Shown: one piece after another, positions 10,303 to 17,257 of the stretch | Numbering within the stretch: position 1 is the first letter of the stretch | Layout of the letters: each line of letters opens with the position of its first letter | Assembly: GCA_004335835.1 (NCBI GenBank) | Contig: RWJK01000096.1 | Location: 1 to 19,766 of the forward strand | Source of the DNA: Scenedesmus sp. ARA3 | Lineage: Eukaryota > Chlorophyta > Chlorophyceae > Sphaeropleales > Scenedesmaceae | Length of the DNA: 19,766 nt | Direction of reading: 5' to 3' | Program-made: the position numbers and the translations under genes | The notes under the pieces: model-generated | The model's input: only the letters and a program-made list of their open reading frames with translations | Databases searched by the model: none | What the model was told of the DNA's origin: nothing

Positions 10303-12049
10303 GCCCAAGGTGAAAGCCAACAGCAGGTTAGGCCCTGCTGCTCGGGTGGCTTTGGAAGAGGCTGGGTTGACAGTAGATGACATAGCAGCACCTTCAGGGC
10401 CCAATGGCATTGTTACTAAGGCAGACGTGCTGGCAGCAGTTGCAGCTGGTGTAAAGCACGGCTCAGCAGCAGCAGCAGCAGCAGCAGCAGCGGCGCCTGC
10501 TGCAGCACCGAAAGCAGCTGCTGCGCCAGCTGCAGCGCCTGCTGCAGTGAAGCCAGCAGCACCAGCAGCAGCGAAGCCCGCTGCTGCTGCGCCAACAGCA
10601 GCAGGGGCAACATTCACAGACATCCCCAACACGCAGGTGAGGCAGCTGCTGTACACATGCTCTACACATGCTGGTGCCTGATAGCTATTTGTGCAAAGGT
10701 GGTGACAAACTGCAATGTCTAAGAGCCTGGGCTGGTGTTTTGGCGGTTGCTGTGCGGGTCAATTCCCTGCACACTGTAGCCGCACTCTTACAGTGCATGC
10801 ACATAGTCTTACAGCCATGCACTCAAACAAATACACATCACAACACTCAATCACTGTGTCCACACGACAAAAGCACATTTCGTTGAAATTGTATTTGACA
10901 TCGATGCTGCAGGTGCGCCAGATCATTGCGAAGCGCCTGCTGGAGTCAAAGCTCACCGCCCCGAGCCTCTACGTCAATGCAGACGTGACCCTCACAGCAC
11001 TGGACACACTGCGGGCCTCCCTCAAAGCCTCCGGCGCAAAGCTCTCAGTGAACGACTTTGTCGTGCGCGCTGCCGCGCTGGCGCTGCGGGACGTGCCGGA
11101 GGCGAATGCGTTCTGGGATGCGGCGGCTGGGGAGGCGAAGCAGCAGCAGGGCGTGGATGTGTGCGTGGCGGTGGCGACGGACGGCGGGCTGATCACGCCG
11201 ATCGTGAAGGCGGCTGACGGCAAGGGGCTGGCAGCGATCAGCGCAGAGGTGGGCGCTGGGGTGGGCAGCAGCAACCATGACAGTGATGTGTTATCGCGAC
11301 GCTTGGCAAGGCTTCTGACACTCGTTTTGAGGTAAAGGCTGTGTTTGGTTGCATGCAGAAGGAATGGACCATGGCTTGAAGGCACACATGCTGCGGCGGC
11401 ATGTTGCTGCTGGGGCCCGTGCTGCTCACAAGTGACGTCCACACGTGACAACTTCATGATCATGCAAGTAACGCAGCTTGCCTGCCATGTCTGCTGCCTT
11501 GCTGTACACTCTTCTGCAGATGAATCTGCTGGCCGTCAGTGCGCGGTCTAGTCTAGACTTGACCACATCATAACGTACGTGCCGCCCTGCCTGCTGCACT
11601 CCCCTGCAGGTGAAGGAGCTGGCTGCCAAGGCTCGGGCCAACAAGCTGCAGCCGCACGAGTCTTCCAACCTCAGCAAAGTCTAATCATCAAACCTGCGCT
11701 GCCTGCTGCCTATTCTTCACAGGTGAAGGAGCTGGCCGCCAAGGCCCGTGCCAACAAGCTGCAGCCGCACGAGTTCATGGGAGGGTCCTTTACCATCTCA
11801 AACCTCGGCATGTACGGCCTCTCAGAGTTCAGCGCCATCATAAACCCTCCGCAGTCGGCCATCCTGGCTGTTGGCGGCGCGCAGAAGCGCGTAGGGTTTG
11901 GGCCCGGGCCGGCCGGGGTTTTGGCGAGTGAGAGTTACATGACGGTTACGCTGAGCGCAGACCACAGGGTTTTTGACGGGGAGCTTGCAACGCGGCTGCT
12001 GGATGCGTTCACAAAATACATGGAGAACCCTGTCAGTATGACGGTGTGA
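7766..12049 (+). CDS. Mitochondrial pyruvate dehydrogenase E2, dihydrolipoamide acetyltransferase, complete
   Basis: Exons: 7766-7854, 7940-8012, 8217-8261, 8756-9073, 9515-9712, 10172-10636, 10913-11248, 11723-12049; 616 aa, all phases consistent. E2 moves the acetyl group from lipoyl-lysine to CoA at the core of the pyruvate dehydrogenase complex. Residues 1 to about 45 are rich in Arg, Ser and hydrophobics with no acid until RGYADLP, as in a mitochondrial targeting peptide. Two lipoyl domains follow (MPALSPTM each; lipoylated Lys in ETDKATL near 94 and 215), joined by Ala/Pro linkers, then a peripheral-subunit-binding domain (about 291-331) and the catalytic domain from [14 protein letters not shown], with [19 protein letters not shown] and the active-site DHRVFDG (His about 589). 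ETDKATL rather than ESDKADM favours the mitochondrial over the plastid form. A usual PHYY-type segment reads PSLY here. The intron before the last exon carries a copy of that exon's start. Confidence 0.93.
8431..8460. repeat. CAG microsatellite in E2 intron
   Basis: About nine CAG units in the intron between exons 8217-8261 and 8756-9073. Otherwise this 494-bp intron shows nothing I can name. Confidence 0.85.
9442..9514 (+). repeat. Long CTG run serving as acceptor tract of the second lipoyl exon
   Basis: Some 23 CTG-type units, briefly interrupted by CCACTG, run straight into the acceptor GCAG at 9511-9514. The exon for the second lipoyl domain starts at 9515. The run stands where a polypyrimidine tract would be, so its length may affect splicing. 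The rest of the intron (9074-9441) shows no feature. Confidence 0.85.
9735..9925 (+). repeat. Imperfect minisatellite in E2 intron
   Basis: Units of roughly 70 bp built from GGGCGTTGCCAGC, a CAG run of variable length, and TGGCAGGTGTGGCTGCA repeat about three times in the intron between exons 9515-9712 and 10172-10636. All three forward frames are open because of the composition. I treat the poly-Ala frame as chance, not as an exon, although it resembles the protein's Ala/Pro linkers. Confidence 0.6.
11610..11661 (+). repeat. Truncated copy of the last E2 exon, 5' edge with acceptor
   Basis: 52 bp repeat the start of exon 11723-12049 after an acceptor CCCCTGCAG and encode [17 protein letters not shown]. 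The three base differences are all third-position and synonymous. The copy has no donor; reading through it gives SSNLSKV and a stop, removing the catalytic DHRVFDG. The working copy begins 113 bp downstream. Confidence 0.88.
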
Positions 12050-12199
12050 AGCGTGGTGCGCTGTTTGCATCAAGTGTGTGCTGCAACGCAGTGGCGCCGC
12101 AATGCTGTCAGCTTGGCGGTGTGATGCTGCGGTATAGCGCTGCACTGCTCACCTCAGCGGTGCAGCTGCCTGCGGCTTAAATGATGTGTTAACGGAGGT

Positions 12200-12400
12200 G
12201 TGTTGGCGAGGCGGCTTGACGCGTTTCCGACAGACGGACATGGAGAACCCTGTGAGCATGGCGGAGTGAAAAGTGGTGTGCTGTTTGCATCATGTGTGTG
12301 CTGCGACACAGTGGCGCCGCAATGCTGTGAGCATGGCGGTGTGATGTGATGCAACCGTAGTGCCGCACTGGTTGTCTGAGTGGGGCAGCTGCCTGCAGCA
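12200..12400 (+). repeat. Degenerate copy of E2 3' end and 3' UTR (copy A)
   Basis: From the GCGGCT-GACGCGTT segment through TGGAGAACCCTGTGAGCATG and on for more than 100 bp, this repeats about 11980-12170, the last coding bases plus 3' flank. The period is about 200 bp. Indels break the frame, so it is not coding. A TGTAA occurs after this copy but I see none after the first, so the transcript may end here. Confidence 0.8.
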
Positions 12401-12405
12401 TCAAT

Positions 12406-12410
12406 TGTAA
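12406..12410 (+). terminator. Possible TGTAA polyadenylation signal, E2 gene
   Basis: First TGTAA on the plus strand past the E2 stop, about 357 bp downstream. Further TGTAA motifs lie at 12858 and 12963. Choice among them is uncertain. Confidence 0.4.
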
Positions 12411-12496
12411 TTATGGACAGCCTGACATGAAAAAAGCAAATCTGTGCACCTTCAAGCAGTGCTTGTCTAGGAGACCCCCTGCCCAATTGTGCATCA

Positions 12497-12620
12497 ACCA
12501 CGGTGTTTGATGGCGACGACGGGCTGGAGATGCGGCTGCTGGACGCGTTTACAAATCACATGGATATTTCTGTGAGCATGGCGGTGTGAGGCTTCACAGT
12601 GTGTTTGTGTGTGCTGGGTG
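12497..12620 (+). repeat. Second degenerate copy of E2 3' end (copy B)
   Basis: This repeats the stretch from the active-site segment to the stop: an open frame reads VFDGDDGLEMRLLDAFTNHM and ends SVSMAV with TGA at 12587-12589, against [18 protein letters not shown] and SVSMTV in the gene. A 2-bp deletion breaks the DHR part just before it, and no acceptor adjoins, so it is probably a relic. Confidence 0.78.
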
Positions 12621-13154
12621 TGATTGAAGTAAGGATACTAGGTTGGTGGTATGATGCGAGCTCTAAGCGTGCTTGTGCAATGCACAGACAGGGTTGTGTG
12701 CGGTGTGCATGTTACTGTGGACGTGCAGAGGGATTGTGGCTTCTGAGCCTTGTGGTGTTAGTGGAGCCTTCTGTGTGTCACACAGCAGCAGTGCGGCGCT
12801 GCTGCAGCTTGTTTGTCTGCTGAGTTTACTGCTGTACCACGTGCTGAGCAGCAGCTGTGTAACTTTGTTATCCACCAAGTGATCCACCAAGTGATGGTCA
12901 CGTGGCAGCCACGTGGCAGCAGCTGTTCAGGGCGGACGGGTTCTTGCGGAGGGGCCTGGCCGTGTAAAGAGTATGCCTGAAACCCGATTCTGCACCCAGT
13001 TCTGCATCAGTTGTATCGTCAACATTGCTTTTGAGGGCAGAAGACTGCTGCCAACTGCGCATTTTGGTTGCCAAGCAAGCCCACGACTGCAGTCCATCAG
13101 CAGCTGATTGTTAGTGCTAGTCAAACCACCACGGTAGTCTGTACATCTGGCAGT
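12621..13154. other. Intergenic between E2 repeats and coiled-coil gene
   Basis: No gene is supported. Short direct repeats occur, such as GTGATCCACCAA at about 12870-12892 and CACGTGGCAGC twice at about 12899-12919. The right part should hold the promoter of the next gene, but I see no distinct element. Confidence 0.45.
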
Positions 13155-13202
13155 ATGCGTTTTTCTCTCGCTCCAGGCCGTGCTCTCGCTCCAAGCCGTG
13201 CA

Positions 13203-14322
13203 ATGCACACGGCGCTGTGCAAACCTTCTGTCAAGGCGTTTAGGCCAGATCGCACTTCCAGCCGGGTGAGCTTTCTATATATGACAATCTCACTCCCAGC
13301 TGTTTGGAGCGTCCAGCATTTCGCTGACTATGCACCGGATAGGGTGCCTGCAGGTCTGCACAGCTGCTGCCTGGCAGCCCTGTGCAGTGGAAGCTTGAGC
13401 AGTTGCCGCATCATGCTAGCTGTGGTGCAGGTCTGTTTACCTGTGCTACTCATACTTGTGTGCAGCACTCCATTGCCTTGTGTGGCTGTCGTTGCTCATG
13501 CAGCTCCAGGCTTCGGCCTTGAATCCCCCAAGTGAAGGCGAAGCAGCAATGTTGAACGCCGTACTGATGGAGGAGTTTGACAAGCTTGATGCCAAGTTTG
13601 ACAAGTTTGAGGCCAAGCTTGATGCCAGGTTTGACAAGCTTGATGCCAAGCTTGACAAGCTTGATGGCAAGCTTGACAACCTGGCCACAGATGTTCAGCA
13701 GCTTGAGCTGGGAGTAGAGGTGAACACCACAACCATCAGTGTGTGCTGTTAACATGGAGTTTTCTGCTGCTACTGCTGCTGCTGCTGCATGGTCCGCCTG
13801 CTGTAGCTGTGGCACCATAGCAGCAACGCCAGCAGCTGCTGCTGTGTGCATGCAAACACTGGTAGTGCTGGCGTACCTTTCTTTCAATCTGTTTCACCCA
13901 TGGTGTGTCTGCGTTGTTTACAGTGCTGCAACTCTGTTAGGCTCTCAAGTGCTCCATTGAAGATGTGTATGTTTTTCTTGATGTATAAGAACGGATTTAC
14001 ACATCCGCTGAGTCCTCACGATGTGTGTCATGTTTTGCTGCGGCAACAGCGCGATTGCATGTGGATTCTGCACATTATCACTGTACTGGGCAAGTGCTTG
14101 CACTGGAGATGCACCGGACAGATTGAAGACGCGCTAGCCTGCTGCGCCCTTTGCCCTGCTATGTAGTATACTGCCTTTGTGCAAGTGTTGTGACTTGTGT
14201 CGCTGCAGGTGCTGAAGGTGGACATAAAGTGGCGCAGTCAGTTCTACTTCCTGATCGCCCTAGTTGCGATCCCGCTGCTGTCAACTCTTCTGCCTCTTTT
14301 GTTGAAGGCGCTTCCGCAGTAA
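13203..14322 (+). CDS. Predicted organelle-targeted coiled-coil protein with C-terminal membrane segment
   Basis: Exons: 13203-13265, 13504-13719, 14209-14322, about 130 aa; all junctions phase 0. I do not recognise a named family. The first 21-30 residues (MHTALCKPSVKAFRPDRTSS, then LQASA) have the Ser/Arg-rich, acid-poor look of a transit peptide. The middle, from EEFDKLDAK to DVQQL, is a strict coiled coil: hydrophobics at 3-4 spacing with one 4-4 stutter, built from near-identical 21-bp units. The end, VDIKWRSQFYFLIALVAIPL to ALPQ, is one hydrophobic segment that could anchor the protein in a membrane. An in-frame ATG at 13155 would add 16 residues; the acceptor could also be at 13510. 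Likely an oligomerising membrane-bound organelle protein; function unknown. Confidence 0.68.
13575..13680 (+). repeat. 21-bp tandem repeat encoding the coiled coil
   Basis: Units close to TTTGACAAGCTTGATGCCAAG repeat four to five times, with one 12-bp short unit (CTTGATGCCAGG). The repeat period equals one heptad, and the short unit gives the 4-residue stutter. High identity at the DNA level points to recent expansion. Confidence 0.85.
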
Positions 14323-14481
14323 CTGCACTGCTGAGGTGTGTCGATCCACACTGTCCCAGTGCTGGTGCTGAAAGTCACATGCATGCACTCAGCAAGCCGC
14401 GCTCAGGCTGGATGCATCTAGTGCTGCATCTTTTACACATGTGCCAGAACAAGTCACTTGCAGTGCAGCTGGCAGGTTGCT

Positions 14482-14525
<44 letters not shown>

Positions 14526-14932
14526 CACTGTCTTGCTTATTGTTCACTGCTTCAGGTCTGTGCCTGCAGTCCCTGCTGTACATTACAGGAACTGTGAGGG
14601 TCTGCAGTTGGCACTGCAAGCACAGCATAGTCACCTCGCAGCAGCAGGAGCAGCAGCAGCAGGACACCAGCATACAGGTGTTGTTACGCTTGCTGCAGGG
14701 GTTGTGGCCTTTGCCTACCGGCAAATTTAGTGATGTATTTTATGTGTATATTGAGCTACAGCAGGAGCACTGGCTTGCTTGCTTGCCAAGCAAGTAAACC
14801 TATAGGCTTTTAGTGTATCTATATGTCCGCACTGCAAAAAAGCACTGAGACCATTGTGCATTTGCAGCTGGCTTTTGTAGCTGCTTAACCTTGTGTGTAT
14901 CGTCTTCTTCTTGCTGTTTCTGGTCAAGAGCG
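14323..14932. other. Gene-poor stretch with CAG run
   Basis: 3' flank of the coiled-coil gene. It holds a run of about 14 CAG units near 14484-14525 and short CAG patches near 14640-14660. Open frames here are poly-Ser or poly-Leu by-products of the run. I found no TGTAA here, so the end of the preceding transcript is unclear. Confidence 0.5.
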
Positions 14933-15378
14933 ATGAGTGATGATGGGTCGAGTGATGTTCATGCTACATCTGTTGAAGACCTCATGCTGGCGTATTCTCA
15001 AGATGCCAAATCTGTTCCCTTGCTGGGCGATAGCGGCAGCAGCCTGGAGCAGCAGCAGCCACAGCACATAATTAGACTGTCCACCTTTACATGCAGTCCC
15101 GGCGACGTCTGTGCAGGGGAGTTGCGATGTTTGATGAGATTAGAGCTTTGTCTGGTTGTGCTGCAAAATTGCTGCAAAATAACTTGTTGTCTGTTACAGA
15201 TGCTGAGGTGAAGGGGGAGCGGTTTATGTCGGATGATGCTTGGGGTTCTGTTGGGTTACTGGTGTCTAGGTTCACTGCTGACTTTCTTGAAAAGGCTTGG
15301 GGTGTGCGTAATGCTTGCAAACATGATGGTGCTCCTTTCAGTTGCCGCTCCATTGGGGCGCGGGGCCGATGGCGTTGA
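14933..15378 (+). pseudogene. Decayed or frame-broken ORF of unlike codon use, unknown family
   Basis: Two open frames abut. ATG 14933 begins MSDDGSSDVHATSVEDLMLA and stays open to 15211. The second frame, open from 15091 to a stop at 15376-15378, includes FMSDDAWGSVGLLVSRFTAD. They overlap out of frame near 15091-15140, where no sensible intron fits, so a frameshift or two separate relics are possible. Codons end mostly in T or A, and local base content is poorer in G+C than in the flanking genes, unlike the other genes in the window. I do not recognise the product. A transposon or other foreign origin is an inference from the codon use and the nearby transposon. Confidence 0.35.
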
Positions 15379-15532
15379 GCTATGGCTTGATGGATAACAT
15401 TATTGTCCTTATTGCAGAGTAGAGGGAGAGGGGGGAGGATCGGAGAGCACCAGATGATGATGGCTAGATGCATCATCACCATATGGCGCCCCCCAAAGCA
15501 CCATGGCTGAACCTCTAATCGTCATGTCTGCG

Positions 15533-15540
15533 GCTCCTCC
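15533..15540. repeat. Target-site duplication, left copy
   Basis: GCTCCTCC immediately left of the inverted-repeat element; the same 8 bp follow its right end at 16107-16114. Confidence 0.82.
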
Positions 15541-15624
15541 AAGGGGGTGTTGACTCCCCTTAACTCCTGTCACACCCCTTGGGGCAGAAGGGTAGTTACC
15601 ATTTACGTAAATGGTGGAAGTGAG
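15541..15624 (+). repeat. Left terminal inverted repeat
   Basis: Matches the reverse complement of 16038-16106 except for an extra stretch that, with its surroundings, forms a perfect 18-bp palindrome ACCATTTACGTAAATGGT at 15598-15615. Confidence 0.85.
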
Positions 15625-16037
15625 TACTTTTGAATCGGCAGAAATATAATCTGAAGCGTCACAAGGCTGCGTGTATGGTAACATCCACTAAAATCTCATT
15701 ATTTGAAAAAAGGGGGGTGAAACAGTGGAAGTTGGGGGTTAAAATTCAGTTTGCAAAGCGAAAACTGGGGAAGTTGGGGGCTAGTGCGATTTAGTGGCAA
15801 GGCACGTGCAGGGAGGCATGAGTGACAGCCTGGGATTTAGGAGAGTTAGCTGCTGCCCTAACTTCCTTTGACTCCCAGAGAAGAGGCTCTCTATGGGAAG
15901 TTAGCAGTTAAAAATAAGTGGGACAGCCTAAATTCGTGGAAGTTGGGAGGTAGCAGAAGTTTGATAAAAGCTAGAATTTCATTATGTTGCTTTGGCCCTT
16001 TCAGACCACGTACAACACAGCTGTGCAAGCAGAATTA

Positions 16038-16106
16038 CTAACTTCCACCATTTACCCCTCCGCCCCAAGGGGTGTGACAGAAGTTAAGGGGAGTCAACAC
16101 CCCCTT
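16038..16106 (-). repeat. Right terminal inverted repeat
   Basis: Reverse complement of the left repeat, with only scattered differences, ending GTCAACACCCCCTT at 16106. It lacks the extra palindromic arm of the left end. Confidence 0.85.
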
Positions 16107-16114
16107 GCTCCTCC
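16107..16114. repeat. Target-site duplication, right copy
   Basis: GCTCCTCC directly after the right inverted repeat, identical to 15533-15540. Confidence 0.82.
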
Positions 16115-16593
16115 GGCGTCAACCTGTTTTAGTTCACAGAGAACTTTCATATAGCATTTAGTATTACCTGAGATTGGGCCATCAGGCATCAGCTCGTTCT
16201 GTCCTGCAAGTCGCAAGTCTGCCGCATAGCTGTTTCTAAGATGGGATAAAGCGTTGGCAGAGGGTCAAACAACCATACCGCTGTGGCAGCCATGATGGCC
16301 TGGGGAGCCGTCTACTAGCTATGTGAGTATGCATGATGTTGCATTATGCGTATGCTTGTAATGAATGCAATCGGAAATTTTCTTTATATTGCAGCCTGCC
16401 AGGTGGCAGCTGAATGCGGCATTCGGCGGTGGGGTGCCACTGCCAGCATCCTGAAAGAGGCTTTGCAGGGTAGCGCTGCGTGGCATGGTGCTTGTTGCTC
16501 GGTTTGAAAGGCTGCGGAGCTCATATTGAAAGACTATTAAGTGGATTGGTGGTAGCAGCGTCTTGAATTTGGCAAAGGGATGACAACATTCTG
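16115..16593. other. Intergenic, no supported gene
   Basis: Short plausible splice-like signals occur (GTGAGT near 16323, TTTATATTGCAG near 16383-16394), but joining the flanking open stretches gives early stops in the frames I tried. It may be a relic or a non-coding transcript. Nothing firm can be said. Confidence 0.35.
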
Positions 16594-16929
16594 CTAGTGA
16601 CTGTACAGCAACCAGCTGGTGTCACCTTCAGGATTTGCCTGGTGCTGGCGTAGCCAGTACAACAGGTTGAACCATATATAATCCCTTCTGTCTTGCTCAG
16701 GTATACCTGTCGGCTTGCAAAACTGTTGCTGCTTGCACAAGAACGACACAGGCGAGTTCCTGCGAATCTGCTGCTTCAAAAGTTCACCAGCTTGCCGGCA
16801 AACCTTTGATGCAGTCAAAAAAGGGTGATACCAGCAGGCAATATTTAAGCTACGCTTGTCCATGCGTGACTGGACTGGTGCAGGCCGGGTAACTCGCCCG
16901 TTGCCACGCTGCGCTTGCGTTGAGCACAC
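16594..16929 (-). CDS. Unassigned minus-strand ORF, possible 3' exon
   Basis: A 111-codon open frame ends at a TAG on the minus strand at 16594-16596. It has mixed, non-repetitive composition, for example FCKPTGIPEQDRRDYIWFNL, unlike the triplet-driven chance frames elsewhere. No ATG opens it (the first codon is GTG), so it would be a last exon or a broken gene. An upstream open frame (to about 17059) reads RRKRPSTDAEVFDFEVG before a GTGAGT, but the intron this implies would be about 25 nt, too short, so a frameshift is also possible. I do not recognise the family. Confidence 0.35.
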   Translation of the reverse strand: MCSTQAQRGNGRVTRPAPVQSRMDKRSLNIACWYHPFLTASKVCRQAGELLKQQIRRNSPVSFLCKQQQFCKPTGIPEQDRRDYIWFNLLYWLRQHQANPEGDTSWLLYSH

Positions 16930-17257
16930 TCACGCCTACTTCAAAGTCAAATACTTCAGCATCGGTAGACGGTCTCTTTCGGCGCGATATCCGGCAGTCC
17001 AAGAGGAATCCTCGGGGCAGCAGCAGCAGCAGTAGCAACGGCAGCAGGTGAGGGGGCAACGTGCGGCCGGTAGCGCCGTAGGGCTTCTAGCACGACAACG
17101 TGCGCGGTCCAGTCAACTACCAGCCTGCTGCTGCATCTATCAAGCCCGCTCAAGCACCTTCTGCACCTTCTGCATCCGATCCCAGCCTGACACAGCCGGA
17201 CCGCTGCTGCTGGGCCATTCGCAGGGTGCAGGCATCAACGGCTCCCCACAGCGCCCA

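Larger units (their letters stand above)
15541..16106. mobile_element. 566-bp non-autonomous inverted-repeat DNA transposon (MITE-like)
   Basis: The ends are inverted repeats: the left begins AAGGGGGTGTTGACTCCCCT and the right end is its reverse complement, with similarity going on inward for roughly 75-95 bp through CACACCCCTTGGGGC to TAAATGGTGGAAGT. Perfect 8-bp direct repeats (GCTCCTCC) flank it. No ORF with a transposase is inside, so it would need an enzyme in trans. An 8-bp duplication is typical of hAT elements (and P), but the class is tentative as the tips are not a standard hAT sequence. The inside is richer in A+T than the window and carries repeated GGAAGTTGGG-type motifs. It lies between genes, interrupting nothing I can identify. 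Confidence 0.85.

Noticed and set aside
14441..14797. Poly-Ser or poly-Gln ORFs around the CAG run
   Set aside because: Three frames are open because of the repeat itself; no domain and no linked exon.
15541..16106. Inverted repeats read as a long hairpin terminator or regulatory RNA
   Set aside because: The 8-bp direct duplications immediately outside the ends fit a transposon better.
17048..17257. Frame upstream of the receptor ATG as the true N-terminus
   Set aside because: The frame is open but shows no clear signal peptide or ligand-domain sequence, and competing minus-strand frames overlap it; left unassigned rather than added to the gene.
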